A stretch of 64,000 nucleotides of DNA from Planctomycetota bacterium (lineage in GTDB: Bacteria; Planctomycetota; UBA1135; GCA-002686595), in assembly GCA_016220085.1 (NCBI GenBank), contig JACRIN010000015.1, positions 91,007 through 155,006 on the forward strand. The letters run 5' to 3'. This document shows positions 17,908 through 27,080 of the stretch, piece by piece. Each line of letters opens with the position of its first letter. The first letter of the stretch is position 1. The translations under genes were made by a program, and so were the position numbers. The notes under the pieces are model-generated. The model saw only the letters and a list, made by a program, of their open reading frames with translations. It did not search any database and was not told the origin of the DNA.

Positions 17908-18535
17908 TCTCTTCTTTCGCGCTCCTACCCCCTCGCGGCGAGCGCTGAACGGCGCGCCGAGAGCGCGCTGCGAGAGGTGGTCCCAAGTCGCGCACCCAGC
18001 GTGAGTTGCGCGCACGGTTTCGAGCGGCCCGTTCTCCGTTTGCACGAGGACGATCGGGTGCCCGATCCCGACCACGGCGAGGATGATCGGACCCCGATCC
18101 CGACCGCTCTGCAAACTCTCTGAGAGCCCCGATTTTCTGTTAAGCGTTCGGGGCGCGGCCCCTCGAACTTGCCGCAGAATCCGACCACGCGACGCGTTCG
18201 TTCGGGCTCCGGGTAGCGCGCGGACGAGTCGGTGCGTGTCGTGCAGCACGGCCAGCCGTTCGATTCCCTCTCTCGGCGCCGACTCGAACACCGAGCCGCA
18301 GTGATGGCGACGGAGCCGACGGGCCGGAGCACCGACGTACTTGCGCACCCCGTCGGCCTTCCGGCCGCGCGGCATTGCGGGTCGAGGCTCGGATTGCGCG
18401 GCCGCGCGGGCGACCAGTCCTGGATAGGGCGACGATGCGCTCGATTCGAGCGGACGCGAGCTGCGCACGCTTTGAATCGGGCGCTCCGCTACGAAGCTGT
18501 TGGCGAGTCCGTGCGCGCCGCGCCGCTGTCGTGCC
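17908..18535. other. Non-coding segment after tRNA-Asn
   Basis: More than 600 bp without a gene I can support. It contains a repeated CCGATCCCGACC motif (about 18062 and 18102) and, at 18126-18154, a 7-bp stem GCCCCGA/TCGGGGC whose 15-nt loop includes CTGTTAA. Open frames on both strands here have skewed, Arg-rich translations with no family features and are probably chance. Confidence 0.45.
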
Positions 18536-18565
18536 TTGACTGCCTGCGGCTAGCCGAGCTAGTGT
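18536..18565 (+). promoter_or_regulatory. Promoter of the secreted propeller operon
   Basis: TTGACT (18536-18541), 18 bp, TAGTGT (18560-18565). It lies about 100 bp before the ATG at 18669 and fits a housekeeping promoter. Confidence 0.5.
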
Positions 18566-18668
18566 GCAGGTACGGATCCTCGGGCTGCGACGCACCCGTT
18601 CTGTGCGGGAGCATGGCTACCGCGCGCCCGCGGTGCACTGTGACTCAGAATCTCTGGAGGAATCGCGC

Positions 18669-20492
18669 ATGTCAGTCCGAACGATCGAATCCGTGTCTCG
18701 CCGCGCTGCAATGGGCATCGGTGCCTCGGCTGCGGTTGTGCTTACGGCCTTCGGCCAGGCGCCGAGTCAGGTAACCGAGGGAGCAATCGCTGCGGTCCCG
18801 ATCGACCTCGAGCTTACGGCCGACGGATCTCGAGCCGTCGTTCGAAGCGTAGACGAGGCAGGTAGCATCACGAACAACTCCGTGATCAGCGTCTGGGACA
18901 CATCCACCGGCGGCGCCCTCGCGACGAGCGCAAACAATCCGGCGAACTTCTGTATCGGGGCAGGCGCTGCCGTACCGTCCCCCTTCGCGTCCGATGCTGT
19001 GCGCGTCGTGGGTACGAAGGGCGTGCTGATCGCCGATGAAGTGGGAGGAAGTCGGACGCTCGTGGACATCGTTGAGGCATCCACGCCTAGTTGCCTCTCG
19101 AACTGGGCGCTCCCCGGCACGCCGACCAGCATTGCGACCGACTACGGTGGACAGGCACACGACCTCGACATCACGCCCGACGGGAAGTGGGCCATCGTCA
19201 ACTGTCGAAACTGGATTCATGTCTTCGACCTGTCGGCGCCGACGCAGCCGCCCTACTCACGGAACACTGGCGCAGTAGGCACGCGGCCAGGCTGGTCCCC
19301 CGCCACATTCGCCGTCGAAGTCGGACAGGCGGTCGACTCCGTCGTTGCGACGCTCGACCGCGCGATCGTCGTGCAAGGAGCGGAGGACACCGGGAGTGGG
19401 TTCTTCCCGATCGTCACGATCATCGACTTGTCCGGTGCCACCCCGACATTCCATCAGATCGATTTGCGGCAGACGATGCTCGATCTCGGCTTGTCCCAAG
19501 TCGATCCCCACGATGTCGCGATCACGCCCCAGTTGGACACTTACGACACGCCGACACTCGCGGTCGTGACGTGCGACTACGCCGTGTCCCTCTTCGACCT
19601 CGGCGCCATCGTGCACGTGAACACGATCGCTACGCCAGGAATCTGGCGCCGCTACCGCATCCAAGCGGACTCCGTCGAAATGACCTACGGCCGTGCTGTA
19701 GTAACTGGCTGGTCGTTGTCCGGGGTCCCGACGTGGTCAGCAAAAGTCTTCGGACTCCACGGAAACCCGTCCCACGCACCGGTCCCGGAGTTGGTCGAAG
19801 TCGCGAGCTTCGATGGAATCGCGACCTCGGGGCTCGTTCCGCACGACCTGGACATCCACCGCGACGCCGATTCGGCGCTGGTCAAGCTGGCAGGTCAGTC
19901 CACAAGCTCGAATCTCGTCATCTCCGCACTGGCTTCGGCATCACCGTCGGCGACTTTCGTGCCGAGCTCGGGGACGCCTTTCGCGGATTGGACGAACTTC
20001 CCAGGCGGCGAGGTGTCGTGGGTCTCCGACTCGGTGCTGACGTGCTCGGTGCGCGTTGCGGGGCAGGATCACCGCTACGGAGTCACCATCGGCGGCGCCA
20101 TGGGAACGAAGATCTCAGGCAAAGTCGATATCGTCGACATGGACTCGGCGTCGCTGGTCACGACGCTCGGCGGCAACGGTTCAAGCACCTACGACATGCC
20201 TACGGACATCGCTTTCTCCTCGCTCAAGAAGCGCCTCTTCGTACGATGTGAAGCACCGCCGGATGAGCTGCCGCCTGCGACGACAGGAAGAGACGTGCTC
20301 GCTGCGAACTTCGGGCAGTTTCCCCCGACGCTTGAGGTGGGCAATGGACCGTTCATTGGCGGGCGCGGACTCGTGCGGCGCGCCTTGGACTCCATGGTCG
20401 TGCACCGAAACCACGCAATCAGCGTTTCGGAGAACGACCCTGACGAGGAACCCGTCCAGACGGGCTACGTCCACACAGTGATTGTGCCTTAG
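18669..20492 (+). CDS. Exported beta-propeller-like protein (possible Tat substrate)
   Basis: The start is ATG 18669, eight bases after a perfect GGAGG. The 607-residue product begins with a twin-arginine signal (SRRAAMGIGASAAVVL), suggesting export by Tat or Sec. The rest has recurring blades of the kind DLDITPDGKWAIVNCRNWIHVFDL and HDVAITP, which look like a YVTN/LVIVD-type propeller. No catalytic motif is seen. The next gene starts 13 bp downstream, so the pair is one operon. Codon choice looks less GC-biased than in flanking core genes, in keeping with an accessory region. Function unknown. Confidence 0.75.
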   Translation: MSVRTIESVSRRAAMGIGASAAVVLTAFGQAPSQVTEGAIAAVPIDLELTADGSRAVVRSVDEAGSITNNSVISVWDTSTGGALATSANNPANFCIGAGAAVPSPFASDAVRVVGTKGVLIADEVGGSRTLVDIVEASTPSCLSNWALPGTPTSIATDYGGQAHDLDITPDGKWAIVNCRNWIHVFDLSAPTQPPYSRNTGAVGTRPGWSPATFAVEVGQAVDSVVATLDRAIVVQGAEDTGSGFFPIVTIIDLSGATPTFHQIDLRQTMLDLGLSQVDPHDVAITPQLDTYDTPTLAVVTCDYAVSLFDLGAIVHVNTIATPGIWRRYRIQADSVEMTYGRAVVTGWSLSGVPTWSAKVFGLHGNPSHAPVPELVEVASFDGIATSGLVPHDLDIHRDADSALVKLAGQSTSSNLVISALASASPSATFVPSSGTPFADWTNFPGGEVSWVSDSVLTCSVRVAGQDHRYGVTIGGAMGTKISGKVDIVDMDSASLVTTLGGNGSSTYDMPTDIAFSSLKKRLFVRCEAPPDELPPATTGRDVLAANFGQFPPTLEVGNGPFIGGRGLVRRALDSMVVHRNHAISVSENDPDEEPVQTGYVHTVIVP

Positions 20493-20505
20493 TCGAGGGA
20501 TGCAC

Positions 20506-22323
20506 ATGGCTCCCATCGCGCTGTCGCCCTGCCCTCACCCCCGCTCGCGGCGTCCGTCGATCGGGCGTTGGACTCGGCGAGTGTTGCTTCTGCTCGTGTC
20601 GCTCGGCGTGCTTTCGCGCACGACGAGTGCGGCTCAGATCTGCTCCACCGAATGGATCAGTACTCCCGGAGGCGGGCAATGGGCTTTGGGGGACAGCACG
20701 CTGTCGTCGCTTTCGAGCGACGGGCGTTACGTGTCGTTCCACAGCGGCGCCTCCAACCTCGTCACCGGGGACAACAACGGAAAGCCCGACGTCTTCGTCG
20801 TCGATCGTTGGACACACACGATCGAGCGCGTGAGCGTCGGAACGGGCGGGATCCAAGGCAATGGGAGTTCTGGGTTCCCCGACATCTCCGGCGACGGCCG
20901 CTTCGTGGTGTTCCTCAGCGCCAGCACCAATCTTGACCCGGGCGACACACACCCCGCGTGGGACGTCTATCGCCACGATCGGCAGACCCACACCACCCTG
21001 TTGGTGAGCAAGCATCTAGCGCCACCCACCAAACCCAATGGCGGCGCGTCGGAACCGAATGTCACCCCCGACGGGCGATTTGCGGTGTTCAACTACGGCG
21101 AGGATATCGTTGCACCGGGTGACACGAACGGACAACTGGACGTGTTCCTGACCGACATGTTGACGGGAGTCACCGAGCTAATCAGTCTCTCCTCGGACCA
21201 AGTCCAAGGAAACAGGCAGTCCGGCAATGGTGCCGTCTCCGCGGACGGTCGATATGTCGCGTTCGTCTCGTGGGCGTCGAATTGGTATCCCGGATGCCAA
21301 GCCTGGGAGAGTTTCGCCTACGTCCGCGACCGCTCGACTGGCACACTGCTCCCGGTCAATCTGACGCAGGAGGGCGTCCTGGATCCGACCGGCTACGTCG
21401 CGGAATCGATCGACCTTTCGGAAGATGGCCGATACCTGGTGTACAAGCGCCTGTGGTACGGAAGCGAAGACGTCGCACCCATGTGGCTCGGTGGCTTGCT
21501 GGTGCGCGACTTGGTGGCCGGCACGGTCGAGCCGATCGCGTATAGCGTCTTCGGAAACAACACTTCGCTGCCATGGACCCAGTTCGGTGGCTCGGAGAAT
21601 CCTGCGATCTCCGCCGACGGACGGTTCATCGCGTTCCAGAGCTACTTCCAGGAACTCGTGCTTCACTCCGGCAACATCGGCCCCAACATCTTCGTCCATG
21701 ATCGGCTGACCGGACTCACGCAGCCTGCGAGCCTCGGTCCGAACGGCCAATGGCCGAGCATCCCGGGTCAGACCTACGCCGAAGCGCTGTACCCCGCGAT
21801 CTCCGCCGACGGCAGCACGGTCAGCTTCACGTGCGAAGCGCCGAGCTTCGGCTCGGGTAACGCCTGGTACAACATCTACGTGCGCAGTTGCGACTGGTCG
21901 GCGCCGCAGATCTACTGCGAGCCGCAGCGCAACTCGTTCGGTTGCAAGTCCGCGATCGAGTTCTCCGGCGCACCGAGCGCCACCGCCGGCGAAGGCTTCA
22001 CGGTGCGCGCGCGCCGACTGGTCAGCTCGAGTCGCGGCTTCCTCTTCTACGGCACGGGCTATCCGTGCTTGATGCCTTTCCAAGGCGGCTACCTCTGCAT
22101 GGACCCGCCGATCGTCCACGTGAGGATGGAGTCGACCGGCGGAAGTGCTTCGCCCGATTGCACGGGCAGCTTGTCGGTCGACTTCAACGCCTGGATCGCG
22201 AGCGGCGCCGATCCGAGGCTCGTCGCCGGCGAGAACGTCGCGCTTCAAGCTTGGAGCCGCGACCCCGGCTCTCCCTTCGGCACGAACCTCACTGACGCCG
22301 TCACTTTCGTGATCGCGCCGTAG
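20506..22323 (+). CDS. Secreted PD40/TolB-type propeller protein with planctomycete C-terminal module
   Basis: The ATG at 20506 has GAGGGA five bases ahead; ATG 20500 is an in-frame alternative. The 605-residue protein has an export signal (RRVLLLLVSLGVLSR), then at least five WD40-like (PD40) blades of the form ISADGRYVAF ... DVFVVDR. From about residue 460 it carries a module with conserved cysteines (IYCEPQRNSFGC, YLCMDPP, DCTG, DFNAWI, WSRDP, TFVIAP). The same module ends the protein at 47284-48735. Such modules in planctomycetes are usually assumed to aid secretion or surface attachment; that is unproven. Confidence 0.82.
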   Translation: MAPIALSPCPHPRSRRPSIGRWTRRVLLLLVSLGVLSRTTSAAQICSTEWISTPGGGQWALGDSTLSSLSSDGRYVSFHSGASNLVTGDNNGKPDVFVVDRWTHTIERVSVGTGGIQGNGSSGFPDISGDGRFVVFLSASTNLDPGDTHPAWDVYRHDRQTHTTLLVSKHLAPPTKPNGGASEPNVTPDGRFAVFNYGEDIVAPGDTNGQLDVFLTDMLTGVTELISLSSDQVQGNRQSGNGAVSADGRYVAFVSWASNWYPGCQAWESFAYVRDRSTGTLLPVNLTQEGVLDPTGYVAESIDLSEDGRYLVYKRLWYGSEDVAPMWLGGLLVRDLVAGTVEPIAYSVFGNNTSLPWTQFGGSENPAISADGRFIAFQSYFQELVLHSGNIGPNIFVHDRLTGLTQPASLGPNGQWPSIPGQTYAEALYPAISADGSTVSFTCEAPSFGSGNAWYNIYVRSCDWSAPQIYCEPQRNSFGCKSAIEFSGAPSATAGEGFTVRARRLVSSSRGFLFYGTGYPCLMPFQGGYLCMDPPIVHVRMESTGGSASPDCTGSLSVDFNAWIASGADPRLVAGENVALQAWSRDPGSPFGTNLTDAVTFVIAP

Positions 22324-22390
22324 CGGCAAACGTTCGGCCGGTTTGGAGCTCTTGCTCCGTCCGCCAGATGCAATCGCTCGCGCCAGGGCG

Positions 22391-22750
22391 TCAACCGACG
22401 GAAGCAGAATGCGAGGTCGGGCAGCCGTCGGCGGCACGTCGACCACCGCACGCGTTGCGGAGCTCGCGTTCCGAACGACATCGATGTGAGAACAGCAGAT
22501 CCTCCTGCGTCTCGACAGGAAGCATCAGCATGTTCACGACCTGCGTGAGACGCGCTCTGCTCAGGCCGAGCAGGCGAGCGGCGCTCGCGTAGTCGGCGAG
22601 TGCGCCGGACTCGATCTGGCGCTCGATCCAGTACGCCAGCGCGAGCCTGCGCGCGAGACGGCTCGGTCCGGGAACGCACGGCAGCTTCGGAGGCTTCGGC
22701 TGAGCCGCCTTCGGCCTCGGTAGATCGGTCTTGAAGCGCACGCTGGTCAT
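22391..22750 (-). CDS. Small HTH protein paired with the serine recombinase
   Basis: A 119-residue basic protein. Its middle reads as a helix-turn-helix: DYASAARLLGLSRARLTQVV. The ATG at 22750 overlaps the recombinase stop by 4 bp (ATGA), so the two are translationally coupled. Small HTH genes of this type often follow large serine recombinases in integrated elements and may act as directionality or regulatory factors; here that is inference from position. Confidence 0.7.
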   Translation of the reverse strand: MTSVRFKTDLPRPKAAQPKPPKLPCVPGPSRLARRLALAYWIERQIESGALADYASAARLLGLSRARLTQVVNMLMLPVETQEDLLFSHRCRSERELRNACGGRRAADGCPTSHSASVG

Positions 22751-24183
22751 GCGGACCTCCGGGCGGACTGGCCCGCGAGGGACTTGATGCCCGTCGCGCG
22801 GAACACGAGTTCGACCTCCTCGGCCTTCACGTCGAACATCACGCGCTCGATTAGCAGGTTCAAGACGCGGATCTTCTCGTGGGTCACGAGCTGCTCCCAC
22901 AGCGGGTCGAACTCGGCGAGCACTGTGCGTATGTCCGCGGCGTCGAAGGTCCGCAGGTCCATCGCGACGAGCTCGGACTTCAACTCGCGCACGCGTCGGC
23001 CGACGACCTCCAGCGACTGGTTCGTCTCCTCCATCCGCTCGACGAGCCCGACGACACCGCGCGCGATCGCGTCGATCAGGTTCTTGCGCTCGGCGTCGAG
23101 GCGCTTGAACTCGCGCTCGGCGTCACGCAGCTCGCGCTCCACCTCGGGGCGACGCTCGTCGACCGACCGCTTCGCAGCTTCGAGCGCGGCCGCGATCGAC
23201 GTCTCGTCGCGCCCGATGTCGCGAATCCGATCGATCACGAAGTCGTCGAGCTTGCCCGCGCTGATGCGACTGCCCGGGCACGCGCTCGCGCCTTGGTCGT
23301 GCATCGTCCGGCACTCGTAGTAGCGCCAGCGCTTTACGTCGCGCGCCGAGTACGTGTGCACCATCGGCGCGCCGCACACGCCGCAGAACGCGAGCCCGCG
23401 CAGCAACGCCCCGAACTTGTTGCGCATCGCCGCCGCGCCGTTGCGGCGATTGCTCCCGAGTCTGTTCTGCACGGCCTCCCACAGCTCGACCGGCACGATC
23501 CCCTCGTGCTGGCCCTCGTGGAGCTTCTTCTCGAACTCGACCTTCCCGATGAACGCCGCCTGGCGCAGCAGCGCGGTCAGGTTCGTCTTGTCGAACCGGC
23601 CGCCGTGCGACGTCCGGCCGTTCTTGCCGGTCCAGGACTTCGTGCGCCAGCCGCGAGCGTTGAGCTCCTCCACCGTGCCCATCACCGATCCCAGGCTCAG
23701 GTAGAGCTCAAAGATCGCGTTTACGCGAACCGCCTCCTCCGGGATCGGCACGAGCTTGCGATCGACGACCGTATACCCGAGCGGCGGCCTTCCCCCGGTG
23801 TACATGCCTCGCCGCCGAGCGGCCTGCATCTTGTCGCGCGTTCGCTCGCTGATCTGCTCGCGCTCGAACTCCGCGAAGGTCGCGAGGAGGTTGAGCGTCA
23901 TCCGCCCCACCGCGCTCGATGTCTGGAATTGCTGGGTGACGCTTACGAAGGTGACGTCGCGCGCCCGGAAGGTCTCCATCAGCTTGGAGAAGTCGAGCAA
24001 GCTGCGGCTCAGGCGGTCGATCTTGTAAACGGCGACCACGTCGACTTTGCCCGCGTCGACGTCGGCCATCAGGCGCTGGAACGCGGGGCAGTCGGTGTTC
24101 GCGCCGGTGTAGCCGCCGTCGTCGTAGCGATCGGGGAGCGCGACCCATCCGCTCTCGCGCTGGCTCGCGATGTGTGCGGTGCA
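22747..24183 (-). pseudogene. Large serine recombinase, 5'-truncated
   Basis: The frame from 24183 encodes about 478 residues of a large serine recombinase: IASQRESGW, VAVYKIDRLSRSLLDF, FAEFEREQISERT, GGRPPLGY, a recombinase domain, a zinc ribbon (CGVCGAPM ... YYECR ... CPG) and a long coiled coil. The first part, with the catalytic serine motif (Y.RVS...Q), is absent. Upstream of about 24185 the DNA instead encodes a fragment of an unrelated HTH protein in another frame. The frame stays open to 24333 but those residues are a shadow. Probably non-functional unless a partner supplies catalysis. Confidence 0.82.
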
Positions 24184-24189
24184 GCCTTC

Positions 24190-24449
24190 GGCCCGGCCCA
24201 ACCCGCGAAGTTCCGCGTCCCCCACTTCTGCCCCGTGATCTTGAGGCGCTTCTCCTCGCGCAGGCGAAGCAGCGGCAGCTCGATGTCCTTCTTCGCGAGC
24301 CCGAACCCGGCCTGGATCTGCTCCGCGCTGCACCCGGCGTTCGACTTCACGAACGCAAGGCTCTTCTCGGCGTCGGCCGCGACCTGTTTGTATCCGTCAC
24401 AGCCGATCCGCTTGGAACGGCTAGCCACCGTTCGCGATGGCCACCCCAC
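24190..24449 (-). pseudogene. Fragment of a winged-HTH protein
   Basis: In a frame different from the recombinase, residues such as EKSLAFVKSNAGCSAEQIQ and the following basic strand (GQKWGTRNF) form a complete-looking winged-helix C-terminal domain, of the type found at the end of some DNA-binding proteins. Its own N-terminus and stop are not evident. It probably marks a deletion that fused this gene's 3' part to the middle of the recombinase gene. Confidence 0.45.
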
Positions 24450-24458
24450 GTCCGCGCG

Positions 24459-26237
24459 TCAACGGTGCTCCACCAGCAGCTCGCCCAGCTCGAGGAGCTG
24501 TTCCCTGATCAGTCGCAACGGAATCACGCATCGCTCGCCGCGCGCATCACCCACCACGAGTTCCAGCGCAACGCCGGCTGGCAGTCCGCGTAGCTCGAAG
24601 CTGTTCGCGCCCGTGCGCCCCGCCAGCCCACGCGCGTCTATCGGCCAACGCCAGCACTCGCCCGTTCCGACCAAGCGCACGCCGAGGTCCACGGCCCAGT
24701 TGACTTCTTCACCGCAGTAAGTTCCGCGCACTTGCCCGCGCACGCACGTGTTCGTGCGCTTGAACGGCAGCTCGAGGAACTCGATCCGCTCCAACCTCGA
24801 GCCGGAGCGCGACGGAACGTCCAACGGTCCGACATAGGAGAGCTCGCTCTTGGGCATCCACGCGATGAGTTCGTGGCGGCCCGGATCGAACGACTCAGAG
24901 GCGTCGAAGAAGCTGCCGTACATGGTGCCGAGCGTCACACGCTGCCAAACCGAGCCGTCGTGCGTCGCGAACGCGAAGGCGCACTCGCTCACGCGGGTCC
25001 GATCGGGCGCGATGGCACACACCACGAGCTGGACTCCCGGAGGGCGGCGTTCCGAAACCACGAGCTCCAGCTTCTTCGGTCCACGACTCAGGTCGATGTC
25101 GACCACGACCGGCTCGAACTCTCCCTCCCCGCGCGGCACGAAGCGCAGACGCGTGAGCCCCGACCAATCGCCATGCAGCACCAAGCCACCATACAGTCCC
25201 GCGCACAGCACACGTGTCGGCCAGCCCTCAAGCTCGAGTTCGTAGTCGCCGCGGATCCAGCCATCCGAGCGGGTCCGCATATCGACCTCGAGGGCCACGC
25301 TCGTCGCGTCCAAGCGCACCTCGCCAACGTCCGTCATTACGCCAGCCGCCGCCGCGGCCTTCAGCACGAAACGGTGCGCGTGACCCTCGCCGGCAGTCAC
25401 GACTTCGATCTCGTGCATGCCGTCGGACAACGGCCACAGCGAGAACTCCCGCTCCTGGTGCTGGGAGCGAAGCCCGCTCGAACGGTCACGGGCATCGGGC
25501 TCGAGCCGGAACTTGTCACAGGAATCGCGGTCGTCTTCCCAGTCGATGTCGGACAGCTCGCCAGCTCGGGCCAAGCGCCCGCGCACACCGCCGAGAGGCA
25601 CGAACTCGATGTACGCATCGATGGGAGTGTCGGTACGCTCGATCGGAGTGAGCTCGACGACGATCGGCGCGAAGCCCGGCGGGATCGAGCTCTGGCCGCT
25701 GCGCGCGTCGCAGGCGACGAGCCACAGCGCCGTTCGCAGCGGCGCATCCTCGAACTCGAGCGTGAACTCGCCACGACGATCGTCGACGCGCGTGAGCTCC
25801 GGCGTGCGTCCCTCCGGCGCAACGAGCGGATTCCATTCGAAGCACTGTGATGTGCTGGCGTCCTCGAGGAAGCGGGCGTCGCCGAAGCGCAACAGTCGCT
25901 CGGGCGGCGACTCGAACAAGGCCACGGTTCCGCAGGCCGCGGCCTCGGCCGGCACGACGACGTGCACGCGACACAATCCCCGGGGTTCGTCCTCGGCATC
26001 GGCTACCCGCTCGCTTGCGGACCAGCCCTGTCGCTCCGAAGCGGATGGCGGTATGACGGCGTTGCGTGACGGCGAGGCGGCGTCGTCGCTCGCGATCGAC
26101 GCGAGTTCGCAACCGGCGCGCGAGGGTGCCGCGTCGCGCGCCGAACTCTCGGCGGCATTTCCGTCGAAGTCGACGGCCGCGCCGAGCATCCACACCGCCA
26201 CCGCGAGCAGGACCAGCGACACGACTGCGAGCTTCAC
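24459..26237 (-). CDS. Membrane-anchored extracytoplasmic protein, beta-rich
   Basis: From GTG 26237 the 592-residue product has an N-terminal signal anchor (VKLAVVSLVLLAVAVWMLG) and a long outside part of beta-sandwich character, resembling carboxypeptidase-regulatory-like domains. It is similar in plan to the tandem genes at 43.8-46.1 kb. The frame is open to 26915; a GTG at 26582 with a GAGGAG sequence could add 115 residues, but these lack normal protein composition in part. The start is therefore uncertain. No enzymatic motif. It ends 9 bp before the HTH fragment. Confidence 0.65.
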   Translation of the reverse strand: MKLAVVSLVLLAVAVWMLGAAVDFDGNAAESSARDAAPSRAGCELASIASDDAASPSRNAVIPPSASERQGWSASERVADAEDEPRGLCRVHVVVPAEAAACGTVALFESPPERLLRFGDARFLEDASTSQCFEWNPLVAPEGRTPELTRVDDRRGEFTLEFEDAPLRTALWLVACDARSGQSSIPPGFAPIVVELTPIERTDTPIDAYIEFVPLGGVRGRLARAGELSDIDWEDDRDSCDKFRLEPDARDRSSGLRSQHQEREFSLWPLSDGMHEIEVVTAGEGHAHRFVLKAAAAAGVMTDVGEVRLDATSVALEVDMRTRSDGWIRGDYELELEGWPTRVLCAGLYGGLVLHGDWSGLTRLRFVPRGEGEFEPVVVDIDLSRGPKKLELVVSERRPPGVQLVVCAIAPDRTRVSECAFAFATHDGSVWQRVTLGTMYGSFFDASESFDPGRHELIAWMPKSELSYVGPLDVPSRSGSRLERIEFLELPFKRTNTCVRGQVRGTYCGEEVNWAVDLGVRLVGTGECWRWPIDARGLAGRTGANSFELRGLPAGVALELVVGDARGERCVIPLRLIREQLLELGELLVEHR

Positions 26238-26582
26238 CCCGCTCGCCCCAGCAACGTGCGTTCCTCGCGTCCGGCGCGTCGCCGCAGCGTTAGGGCGATG
26301 GAGCGCTGTTCCGACTCCGGAACAGCGGCGTCGGCCGGACCTTTGCGTCCAGTGCTGCTCGCTGCGGCGGAGGCCGACGCGCGAATGACCCCCGAGCATG
26401 TACTTGTGGTGGCCGAGGCCGTACCACCACGGTTCGTACGAGCCCGCGCCCGTGATCGCGCCGGCGGCGATTCGCGCGTGCTGCGCGGCCCTGACTGCGG
26501 CGGCCGCTGCAGACTCATCGCTCTGCTCACCGAGCGATCCGTCGTGCGCAGGATCCTCGCTCACCTGGGGAAGCTGGATCAC
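26238..26582 (-). other. Possible small gene or N-terminal extension
   Basis: GTG 26582 is preceded by GAGGAG and by a leader similar to that of the small gene at 28.4 kb. The first 68 residues (VIQLPQVSED..., then YEPWWYGLGHHKYM) look protein-like, the next 45 or so do not. A separate frame here ends in a TGA that overlaps GTG 26237 (GTGA). One reading is a short coupled gene with a frameshift; the other is an extension of the downstream membrane protein. Confidence 0.3.
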
Positions 26583-26640
26583 GGGGATCTCCTCGGTTGG
26601 GGACGACGCGAGAGTACGCCGGGATGCCGAGATCCGCACC
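26573..26640 (-). repeat. Leader/promoter repeat, copy A
   Basis: Matches 28359-28426 at about 53 of 68 ungapped positions by my count, covering the translation start, the ribosome-binding region and a probable minus-10 box (TACTCT on the minus strand). See copy B. Confidence 0.7.
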
Positions 26641-27080
26641 GGAGTGCCCGCTACCGCCACTCGAAGCTCACCGCTCCCGTCGCGCGGTGGAGCGTCGCCG
26701 ACGTGTTGTGCGGTGCAGGAAAACCCCTTCCGCTTTGAGGTAGTCCTTCGAGAGGACGAGCGGCCGTCTCCGAGAGCCCCGAAGGGGGCAGGAGATGGAC
26801 ATGGAAGGAAGACAGCAGCAGGTCGGCACAGCCGACGACGAGACCGGCTTGGCGGTCGAGGAGCCGGCTGTGCGCCGCAGCGGATGGCGCGGCGGGGACA
26901 GCTCGCGGTGATCAAGCCCTCGAACGGGGCACTGCGAAGAGATCAAGCGCAGAGCGCAACAAGCATCGGTAGTCTGTGCTCGATGGCACGTCGAAACGGA
27001 GGCGCCCGGCGAACTTCTTCCCGGCACGCGATCGCGCGCCAACGCCGGAGCGCGACACCGGTACGCTTCGGAGGTCCGGC
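26641..27080. other. Divergent intergenic region
   Basis: No gene is supported. A 36-codon frame (26801-26911, plus strand) has an AGGAG sequence before it but no recognisable content. The RhuM-Doc gene's ribosome-binding site ends this segment. Confidence 0.35.

Noticed and set aside
24183..24333. Native N-terminus of the recombinase
   Set aside because: The residues lack any serine-recombinase motif, while the other frame of the same DNA encodes a coherent winged helix.
26801..26911. 36-residue plus-strand gene
   Set aside because: A ribosome-binding sequence is present, but the product shows no family, signal or coding bias, and the region has many chance frames.
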